Origin: a bacterium SCSIO 12643
Lineage (GTDB): Bacteria > Bacteroidota > Bacteroidia > Flavobacteriales_G > Salibacteraceae
DNA: 64,000 bases
Direction of reading: 5' to 3'
Assembly: GCA_024398135.1 (NCBI GenBank)
Contig: CP073750.1
Location: 3,410,001 to 3,474,000 of the forward strand
A model generated the notes under the pieces. That model saw nothing but the letters and a program-made list of their open reading frames with translations, made no database searches and was not told where the DNA came from. A program made the position numbers and the translations under genes. Shown piece by piece: positions 58,010-64,000 of this stretch (its first letter is position 1; each line of letters opens with the position of its first letter).

Positions 58010-58405
58010 ATGAATTTAAATCAAATCACTATACCATCTGTTGATGTAAATCGGGCAGTAGATTTTTATCAAAAACTAGGATTAGATTTAATAGTAAAAT
58101 CTAATGATCATTATGCCAGATTTGTATGTCCTAATGGGAGTAGTACTTTTTCCATTCATGAAGTTTCTGAACTGAAAGAGGGAGAAGGAATTTACGTGTA
58201 TTTCGAATGCGAAAATTTGGATGAAAAAGTTCGGGAGTTAAAAGCAAAAGGTGTTGAATTTGAGGAAGACCCTACCGATAGAAGTTGGCTTTGGAGAGAA
58301 GCCAGACTTAAAGATTTGGATGGGAATCAACTGATTTTATATTTTGCTGGAGAGAATAGATTAAATCCACCCTGGAGATTAAAAAATACTGAAATAAAAG
58401 GATGA
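58010..58405 (+). CDS. VOC-fold (glyoxalase/bleomycin-resistance) protein
   Basis: 131 residues from ATG 58010. Two VOC repeats are seen, with the start NQITIPSVDVNRAVDFYQKLG and end LKDLDGNQLILYFAGEN, which carries a glutamine where many metal-binding members have Glu or Gln before the last strand. Substrate unknown. An ATG at 57968 lies inside the DKNYY gene and would give an N-terminus without homology. The stop overlaps the response-regulator start by 4 bases (ATGA). Confidence 0.8.
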   Translation: MNLNQITIPSVDVNRAVDFYQKLGLDLIVKSNDHYARFVCPNGSSTFSIHEVSELKEGEGIYVYFECENLDEKVRELKAKGVEFEEDPTDRSWLWREARLKDLDGNQLILYFAGENRLNPPWRLKNTEIKG

Positions 58406-59082
58406 AGATTTTACTGATCGAAGATGAAGCCAGTGTATCATCTTTTATAAAAAGAGGGCTTGAGGAAGAAGGGCATATTGTAACTCAGGCATTTGATGGT
58501 GTTACCGGAGTTAAACTGGCAGATGATTCGGAATTAGATTTAATTATTCTTGACGTTATCATGCCTGGAATGAATGGTATTGAAGTCTGTAATATCCTAA
58601 AAAATGAAAAGGAAATTCCAACACCGATCATTATGTTAACAGCTTTGGGAACAACGGACGACATAGTAACCGGGTTAGATATAGGAGCAGATGATTACTT
58701 AACCAAACCGTTCAAATTCAAAGAATTATTAGCCCGGATAAATGCACTAACCAGAAGACGAAAAAAATCAGAAAAAAAGGAAAACGAATATTTACAGGTT
58801 CAGGATTTGACTATGAATCTAGGCTCAAAAGAAGTATATCGAAATGGAATTCAAATTGAATTGACCGCCAGAGAATTTAAGCTATTAGAATACCTCCTTA
58901 AAAATAAGAATAGGGTGGTTTCACGAACCAGTATTCTGGAAAATGTATGGGAAGTAGATTTTGATTTGGGAACTAATGTGATTGATGTATACATCAATTA
59001 CCTTCGGAAAAAAATCGAACAGGGTTTTGATTCCAAAATCATTAAAACGGTAATTGGAATGGGGTATATCATTAAGGATTAG
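58402..59082 (+). CDS. OmpR/PhoB-family response regulator
   Basis: 226 residues with a receiver domain (about 1-120, phosphoacceptor Asp51 in LILDVIMPG, acidic ILLIEDE at the start, Lys in LTKPF) and a winged-helix DNA-binding domain (about 130-226, LTAREFKLLEYLL, INYLRKKIE). It is phosphorylated by the kinase encoded 3 bases downstream. The start overlaps the VOC gene. Repeated boxes at 60422-60485, ahead of sulP, are plausible binding sites for it. Confidence 0.95.
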   Translation: MKILLIEDEASVSSFIKRGLEEEGHIVTQAFDGVTGVKLADDSELDLIILDVIMPGMNGIEVCNILKNEKEIPTPIIMLTALGTTDDIVTGLDIGADDYLTKPFKFKELLARINALTRRRKKSEKKENEYLQVQDLTMNLGSKEVYRNGIQIELTAREFKLLEYLLKNKNRVVSRTSILENVWEVDFDLGTNVIDVYINYLRKKIEQGFDSKIIKTVIGMGYIIKD

Positions 59083-59085
59083 ATT

Positions 59086-60429
59086 ATGCGGATCAGTACC
59101 AAATTATCCATTACATTTTCGATCATTGCAAGTGTCATTTTTGTGGTGTTTGGGATTCTATTATATTGGTTTTCATCTGATCATAGAAAAAATGATTTTC
59201 TGAAACGATTGAGAGAACGTGTGGAGATCACGGAGAAAATCTTTTTAGAAAAAGACTCCTTTTCTGATGAAGAGTTTGAAAAAATTAATGATCAGTTTTT
59301 ACATACTTTACCACAAGAGACTGAAGAAGTGGTACCTATTGTTCATGGCCGGAAGCCTCAATTTAAATATGATTATCCCAAGGAAGTGGTCATCAGCTTA
59401 ATCCGCAATGGGAATATAGAATTTGAGTGGGATGGAAATCAGGGCGTCAGTAAGCTATTTCATGTAAAAGGAAAGGATTATCTCATTATTGTAACAGCAA
59501 AAGATGAGGTAGGATTAGATTATTTGAAATACCTGCGAAACATTGTGGTATTGTTGGTCCTATTAGGGATTCCCATCATTTTTGCTTTAGGGTTTGAAGT
59601 GACAAAACGTGCTTTAAAACCCATTTCATTGAAAATTCAGAACGCGAATAAGATTAGTGCTTCGAGTTTACATTTAAGACTCAGTGTTTGGAATGAAAAT
59701 GATGAACTTGGAGAATTGGCGATTTCCTTTAATAAGCTTTTGGATAGATTAGAATCTGCGTTTGAGGCGCAAAAGTCTTTTATCAATAATGCGTCTCATG
59801 AGCTAAGAAATCCGTTAACTGCCATTTTAGGAGAAGCAGAGTTGGCGGTAAGTAAATCCAGAACCAATGAAGAATATGTAGCGTCTCTCAAAGCAATACT
59901 AAACGAAGCAGAAATTTTGAATTCTACGGTGAATAATCTACTTCAACTATCAAAGATATCGGTTCAGGACATTGGGCTAACCTATAAGGAAGTAGAATTT
60001 GAAACATTCCTGGGTTCTGTGCGTGATAGTTATGAGTTCATCAATCCAGAACATCAGTTAAAATTAGATATAGAAGAAGTTAAAGACAATAAGATTCTAT
60101 GTAATCAAAACCTGCTCAAGACTGCATTGATCAATATTTGGGACAATGCATGTAAATTTTCTTCCAATAAACCGGTTGAGATAAATGCTCAGTTAGATAA
60201 CGGATGTATCATCTTAAAAGTGGTTGATCAGGGAGTAGGAATTGAAGCTGAAGATTTAGATAAAATTGCAACCCCATTTTATCGAGGTAAGAATGTAATC
60301 AATGTAAAAGGATCAGGAGTGGGCTTGTCATTAAGTGCAAAAATCATTGAATTACATAAAGGGAAGTTATCAATAGATTCCCTTTTAAATGAGGGTACAA
60401 CTGTTACCATTTCTATGCCTGTAATCTGA
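59086..60429 (+). CDS. Sensor histidine kinase (two membrane helices, HAMP)
   Basis: 447 residues: a membrane helix (about 8-28), a periplasmic sensor region (about 29-152), a second helix (about 153-174), a HAMP domain (about 175-228), the HisKA domain with His238 in ASHELRNPLTAIL, and the ATPase domain with N box (IWDNACKFS), DQGVGIE and GSGVGLSLS. It is paired with the response regulator 3 bases upstream. The signal it senses is not clear from the sequence; the next gene, a SulP transporter, may be its target. Confidence 0.95.
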   Translation: MRISTKLSITFSIIASVIFVVFGILLYWFSSDHRKNDFLKRLRERVEITEKIFLEKDSFSDEEFEKINDQFLHTLPQETEEVVPIVHGRKPQFKYDYPKEVVISLIRNGNIEFEWDGNQGVSKLFHVKGKDYLIIVTAKDEVGLDYLKYLRNIVVLLVLLGIPIIFALGFEVTKRALKPISLKIQNANKISASSLHLRLSVWNENDELGELAISFNKLLDRLESAFEAQKSFINNASHELRNPLTAILGEAELAVSKSRTNEEYVASLKAILNEAEILNSTVNNLLQLSKISVQDIGLTYKEVEFETFLGSVRDSYEFINPEHQLKLDIEEVKDNKILCNQNLLKTALINIWDNACKFSSNKPVEINAQLDNGCIILKVVDQGVGIEAEDLDKIATPFYRGKNVINVKGSGVGLSLSAKIIELHKGKLSIDSLLNEGTTVTISMPVI

Positions 60430-60485
60430 GATTAAGAAGATTCTAATCTGATTTTAATGTCAGATTAAGATGGTTCTAATATGAT
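60422..60485 (+). promoter_or_regulatory. Repeated boxes between the histidine kinase and sulP, probable response-regulator sites
   Basis: Two 23-base direct repeats, 60430-60452 and 60463-60485, agree at 20 of 23 positions and share GATTAAGA, then TTCTAAT, then TGAT; they are 33 bases apart, about three helical turns. Half-sites TAATCT and AGATTA recur at 60422, 60429, 60444 and 60462, giving palindromes across the kinase stop. A TTTG at 60487-60490 follows. Confidence 0.6.
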
Positions 60486-60523
60486 GTTTGGATTATTGTT
60501 ATTAACCTATAAAAAATGTATAC

Positions 60524-62098
60524 ATGGAACAGACATCTATTCAAAATTCAGGATTATTTGCGCATATTAAACAAGACTTACCATCCAGTATTGTAGTCTT
60601 TTTCGTTGCTTTACCACTATGTTTGGGTATCGCATTAGCGAGTGGGGCCCCACTATTCTCAGGGTTAATTGCGGGTATTGTTGGAGGTATTGTAGTTGCA
60701 GCAATTAGTAATTCTTCACTAGGAGTTAGTGGACCGGCAGCAGGTCTTGCTGTAATCGTATTAACATCAATCAAATCTTTAGGTGGTTTTGACGATTTCT
60801 TGGTAGCTGTGATTATCGCTGGAGCAATTCAAATTGTTCTTGGATTATTGAGAGGTGGAGTTATAGGTTACTATTTCCCGTCTTCCGTAATTAAGGGGAT
60901 GTTGGCGAGTATTGGGATAATCATTTTCCTAAAGCAAATTCCACATGCATTTGGGTATGATGCGGACTATGAAGGTGATATGGCTTTCCAACAAGCTGAT
61001 GGAGAAAATACTTTTTCGGAGTTAATCAATATGTTGGACTATATAACTCCTGGAGCAGTAATTATTAGTGTGATATCTTTAACGATTCTGTTAGTTTGGG
61101 ACAATTATTTATCTAAGAAGCATAACATTTTTAAGTTAGTCCAGGGTTCCTTAGTAGCCGTAGTTTCAGGTATTGTATATCAAGTTTTGGCTACAAAGTA
61201 TTTTCCTGAATATGCAGTCTTAAAAGATCATTTAGTAGAAGTTCCTGTATCAAAAGACTTATCTAGTTTCTTAGGACAGTTTACATTACCTGATTTTGCC
61301 AGAGCTTTTGATAGTGATATATGGGTTGTTGCATTTACAATAGCAGTTGTAGCAAGTTTAGAGACACTTTTAAGTGTGGAAGCTACTGATAAATTAGACC
61401 CAAAGAAAAGAACAACAAATACCAATAGAGAGCTATTGGCTCAGGGAACAGGAAATATGATTTCGGGTTTAATCGGAGGTCTTCCAATTACACAGGTAAT
61501 TGTTAGAAGTTCGGCTAATGTTCAGTCTGGAGGGCAAACAAAATTATCTGCAATCATGCATGGATTCTTCTTATTGATTTGTGTGGCATTTATACCAGAC
61601 ATTTTAAATATGATTCCATTAGCATCTCTGGCATGTGTACTTTTCATTGTAGGGTATAAGTTAGCGAAACCAAGTCTGTTCAAAAGAATGTATGAATTAG
61701 GTTGGAGCCAGTTTTTACCATTTATTGTGACCATTTTAGGTGTTGTATTTACAGACTTATTAAGAGGAATTGCTATGGGAGTAGTAGTAGCAGTAATTGT
61801 TTTGTTAAGAAACAGTCTTAAAAACTCTCACTTCTTACATCCTAAAACAACAGACAATGGAGAGCATAAAGTAAAAATGACTTTAGCGGAAGAAGTATCA
61901 TTCTTAAATAAAGGCACAATCCTAAAAGAATTAAATAGTCTGCCTAAAGGAACTCATTTAGTTATTGATATGAGCCATTCTGTAAGTATTGATTATGATG
62001 TGTTAGAGATTATCGATAATTACAAGAGTACCGCTAAAAATAAAGGAGTAACTGTGGATCTGATCAATAGAGGAGACGAGCCAACAGCCGACTATTAA
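60524..62098 (+). CDS. SulP family anion transporter with STAS domain
   Basis: 524 residues, inner membrane. About 12-14 hydrophobic segments (10-430) with the family phrases SSLGVSGPAAGLA and IGGLPITQVIVRSSANVQSGGQTKLSAI, then a C-terminal STAS domain (about 440-524, LVIDMSHSVSIDYDVLEII). SulP carriers take up sulfate, bicarbonate or other anions; near-marine Bacteroidota often have bicarbonate-type (BicA-like) forms. A carbonic anhydrase is not encoded next to it, whereas sulfate-assimilation genes begin 1 kb further on, so sulfate is also plausible. A likely target of the adjacent two-component system. Confidence 0.92.
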   Translation: MEQTSIQNSGLFAHIKQDLPSSIVVFFVALPLCLGIALASGAPLFSGLIAGIVGGIVVAAISNSSLGVSGPAAGLAVIVLTSIKSLGGFDDFLVAVIIAGAIQIVLGLLRGGVIGYYFPSSVIKGMLASIGIIIFLKQIPHAFGYDADYEGDMAFQQADGENTFSELINMLDYITPGAVIISVISLTILLVWDNYLSKKHNIFKLVQGSLVAVVSGIVYQVLATKYFPEYAVLKDHLVEVPVSKDLSSFLGQFTLPDFARAFDSDIWVVAFTIAVVASLETLLSVEATDKLDPKKRTTNTNRELLAQGTGNMISGLIGGLPITQVIVRSSANVQSGGQTKLSAIMHGFFLLICVAFIPDILNMIPLASLACVLFIVGYKLAKPSLFKRMYELGWSQFLPFIVTILGVVFTDLLRGIAMGVVVAVIVLLRNSLKNSHFLHPKTTDNGEHKVKMTLAEEVSFLNKGTILKELNSLPKGTHLVIDMSHSVSIDYDVLEIIDNYKSTAKNKGVTVDLINRGDEPTADY

Positions 62099-62132
62099 GC
62101 AATGGTCTTCGGACCTCATTGAAATCAAAGCT

Positions 62133-62984
62133 TTGAAAAAAGAGAATCAATATAAATCATACGATTATATGGTGCTTATGGATTTTTCTGAAGCATCATA
62201 TATCGCTTTGAAGTATGCGATTTCAATGGCAAAGGTGCAAAATGCATGTATCCATATATTTCATGTGATTGATCAGGATGAGAAAATCGCAGATGAGAAT
62301 CTGGATTCTTTGACACAGATTATCGAAAAAGAACGGAAGTCAGTCACTATTTTGCAATCTTCCATATGTGAGATGATTCATACTGAGGGGATTGAGACGA
62401 AATCTTTAGTAGAGTTTGGTGACCTTATATGGATGATTAAAGATCAAACACAGAAGATTAATCCAGATCTTGTTTTCGTAGGTAAAAAAGAAGGAAAAAA
62501 TAAAAATGATAGTCGTTTAATTAAATATCTGCTAGACGATTACAAAGGTTCCATTTTGATTGTTCAAAAAGATCAACAATTTAAAGAGTCGTCACAAATT
62601 GTTTTAGGGTGTAGTAAGCGAACACTTAGATCTTGTAACATTGATTTTGCTTTGGAGTTGGGAAAGCTTACCCGCAAAGCTTTGCATGCATTTCATATAC
62701 AGAAAAGCAATTTTTATTCTAAATCGGAAGGTTTATCTGATGAGTGGAAACAGCTTGAGAAAAATAACCCCGAGATAAAATGTACCTATCATAAAGGGGC
62801 GCAAATCATAGATGGAATGATCACTTTTATGCAACAAAATAAAAGTGATTTGGTATGCTTAGGGAGAGGTAAAAGAAGAGAATCTCTATGGAGTAAGGTC
62901 TTTGACTCTTCAGGTTATTTGGATCAATTAGTGGATCGGATCAATATTCCAATATTAGTTTTAGAAACTAACCCTGAAATGTAA
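62133..62984 (+). CDS. Universal stress protein, tandem domains, divergent
   Basis: 283 residues in two UspA-like halves. The first has MDFSEASYIALKYAISMAK; the ATP-binding loop of each half is degenerate (VGKKEGKNKNDSRL and LGRGKRRESLWSKV in place of GxxGxGG), so nucleotide binding is uncertain. The start is TTG 62133; an ATG at 62169 would be shorter and is also possible. It lies 34 bases after sulP and may be cotranscribed, which would link stress sensing to anion uptake. Confidence 0.8.
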   Translation: MKKENQYKSYDYMVLMDFSEASYIALKYAISMAKVQNACIHIFHVIDQDEKIADENLDSLTQIIEKERKSVTILQSSICEMIHTEGIETKSLVEFGDLIWMIKDQTQKINPDLVFVGKKEGKNKNDSRLIKYLLDDYKGSILIVQKDQQFKESSQIVLGCSKRTLRSCNIDFALELGKLTRKALHAFHIQKSNFYSKSEGLSDEWKQLEKNNPEIKCTYHKGAQIIDGMITFMQQNKSDLVCLGRGKRRESLWSKVFDSSGYLDQLVDRINIPILVLETNPEM

Positions 62985-63075
62985 AACAAGTTGTTTTGCC
63001 CTTATTTAGAAGCTTTCAAAGAGAATTTGCTGGAGATAAAGTAGCGAAAATTCCGCAATATATTTACATTCGCAT

Positions 63076-63483
63076 ATGCTTTCTCGAAAAACTAAATATG
63101 GATTAAAAGCACTGACCTACATTGCCCGACACCAGGAAAATGCTCCTGTGCAGATTTCTGTCATTGCTGAAAGTGAAAATATTTCGCATAAGTATTTAGA
63201 GAGTATTTTGTTGTCGCTTAAGAAAATGGGGTATGTAGGGTCCAAGAAGGGTAAAGGGGGAGGATACTACCTCCTAAAATCACCCGCTGAGATTGGTATG
63301 ACTGATTTAATTCGAAATTTGGAAGGCCCAATTGCCATGTTACCATGTGTAAGTTTAAATTACTATGAAAAATGTGATGATTGCCCGGATGAAGATGCGT
63401 GTTCTGTGCATTTACTGATGATTCAGGTTAGAGATAGTACCTTAAAAGTCCTTGGAAATAATACCCTGGCAGACATTATTTAA
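63076..63483 (+). CDS. Rrf2-family transcriptional regulator
   Basis: 135 residues. The N-terminal winged helix (SRKTKYGLKALTYIARH, ISHKYLESILLSLKKMGYV, KGGGYYLLKSP) and the four-cysteine set CVSLNYYEKCDDCPDEDAC in the C-terminal half match Rrf2 regulators such as IscR and CymR; the cysteines could bind an iron-sulfur cluster or sense redox. It is immediately upstream of DUF2061 and cysH, so I infer that it controls sulfate assimilation, as CymR does in Firmicutes. An inverted repeat at the operon promoter is a candidate site. Confidence 0.93.
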   Translation: MLSRKTKYGLKALTYIARHQENAPVQISVIAESENISHKYLESILLSLKKMGYVGSKKGKGGGYYLLKSPAEIGMTDLIRNLEGPIAMLPCVSLNYYEKCDDCPDEDACSVHLLMIQVRDSTLKVLGNNTLADII

Positions 63484-63537
63484 CATTTTACTGGATAATT
63501 AATTTCTAAATTATAGTTCACTAATGGATTTCGTATA

Positions 63538-63576
63538 TACATTTGCATAATTATCCTAGTATTCCGATAGGGTAAT
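63538..63576 (+). promoter_or_regulatory. Promoter -7 element and overlapping palindrome of the DUF2061-cysH operon
   Basis: TACATTTG at 63538-63545 matches TAnnTTTG. Four bases later an inverted repeat begins: ATTATCCTA at 63550-63558 and TAGGGTAAT at 63568-63576, 8 of 9 paired, around a 9-base spacer. It covers the likely start of transcription, the expected place for a repressor operator, and the Rrf2 gene lies just upstream. Confidence 0.6.
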
Positions 63577-63599
63577 AGTAATTTAAAAGAAAATCTGGG

Positions 63600-63863
63600 A
63601 TGGGCATAATTCAATTGAAAGGTGAACAGCGTAATTATCAATCCGATAGCACATCTGAAAAACCAATCCGAAGTGTAGTAAAATCAATAAGTTGGCGTGT
63701 AGTAGGTACAGTGGATACAGTATTGATCTCCTGGTTGATTACGGGCACACTTACATTGGCATTTTCCATCGGTGCAGTGGAGTTGGTGACGAAGATGTTG
63801 TTGTATTTCTTTCATGAAAGAGTTTGGGCATCTATAAAATGGGGGAAGTCAAATGGATATTAA
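63600..63863 (+). CDS. DUF2061 membrane protein
   Basis: 87 residues with the DUF2061 core SVVKSISWRVVGTVDTVLISWLITG and FHERVWASIKWG and two membrane helices. Members are small inner-membrane proteins often found with sulfate-assimilation (cys) genes; activity unknown. It overlaps the cysH start by 11 bases. Confidence 0.92.
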   Translation: MGIIQLKGEQRNYQSDSTSEKPIRSVVKSISWRVVGTVDTVLISWLITGTLTLAFSIGAVELVTKMLLYFFHERVWASIKWGKSNGY

Positions 63864-64000
63864 TGAGGTTAACAAAGAATTAAATCAGAAATCTCCGACT
63901 GAGATTATACAGTGGGCTCTGGGTTTAAACAAAAAGTCTGTGGTGACAACAAATTTTAGACCTTACGAAGGCGCTATTTTGCATGCGGTTAGTAGAGTCA
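63853..64000 (+). CDS. cysH: Phosphoadenylyl/adenylyl-sulfate reductase, partial (runs off the window)
   Basis: Only the first 49 residues are in the window. From ATG 63853 the translation holds TNFRPYEGAILHAVSRV, the start of the PAPS/APS reductase nucleotide domain (SVVTTNFRPYE in the family). CysH reduces activated sulfate to sulfite in the cytoplasm. The start overlaps DUF2061 by 11 bases. The frame is open to the end of the window, so it is 3'-truncated by the edge; the cysteine that separates APS from PAPS reductases cannot be checked. Confidence 0.85.
   Translation, partial: MDINEVNKELNQKSPTEIIQWALGLNKKSVVTTNFRPYEGAILHAVSRV

Noticed and set aside
1-64000. CRISPR arrays, tRNA genes, insertion sequences, prophage
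   Set aside because: No regular direct repeats with spacers, no tRNA-like cloverleafs, no transposase or integrase motifs were seen. Weak or degenerate forms could be missed by eye.

Overview
The window looks like chromosomal DNA of a low-GC Bacteroidota, most likely a marine or aquatic flavobacterium-like organism. The evidence is the T9SS cargo proteins (two type A and one type B C-terminal sorting domains), a PorE-like PD40/OmpA protein, a PorG-like DUF6089 barrel, a fused IcmF mutase, DUF2490 and SulP genes, and promoters of the Bacteroidetes form TTTG-N(16-23)-TAnnTTTG. I see no tRNA or rRNA, no insertion sequence, no prophage and no CRISPR array. Genes are dense; only one stretch over 300 bases lacks a protein gene (10276-10646), and it may hold a structured RNA.

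Layout. 1-1056: C-terminal part of a large unrecognised protein. 1175-7705: a degenerate PlsY-like membrane protein, then a giant (about 1966 aa) periplasmic protein with TPR, PD40, long coiled coils, E/N/S-rich linkers and three SPOR-like domains. 7698-10275: a tightly packed clpS, M48 metalloprotease lipoprotein, NfeD and floA cluster (proteolysis and membrane microdomains). 10647-14684: msrB, a T9SS-exported subtilisin, and a Kv-type channel with a zinc-ribbon tail. 14793-18218: icmF. 18430-23931: an operon of lipoprotein, VTC-domain protein, DUF4956 membrane protein, DUF2490 outer-membrane protein and a T9SS-secreted CotH-family kinase. This is the best candidate here for an undescribed system.

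23937-37108: menA, an orphan secreted protein, rel/spoT, fahA, glyA, a DUF6089 barrel, a FabK/nitronate monooxygenase-like flavoprotein, a type B T9SS cargo and guaB. 37129-42273: an envelope-folding operon of three parvulin/SurA-related genes followed by moxR. 42362-50246: a tandem universal stress protein, the PorE-like protein, prfC, two outer-membrane proteins, an MtfA-like peptidase with a SEC-C tail and an orphan. 50371-58405: arginase, argS, ffh, folD, a flavodoxin-fold reductase, a secreted thioredoxin-fold protein, two small secreted proteins and a VOC protein.

58402-62984: a response regulator and histidine kinase followed by a SulP anion transporter and a universal stress protein, with repeated 23-base boxes between the kinase and SulP. 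63076-64000: an Rrf2 regulator followed by DUF2061 and the start of cysH (assimilatory sulfate reduction), with a palindrome at the operon promoter. Several start codons were moved downstream because a promoter -7 element lies after, or overlaps, the longest-ORF start.
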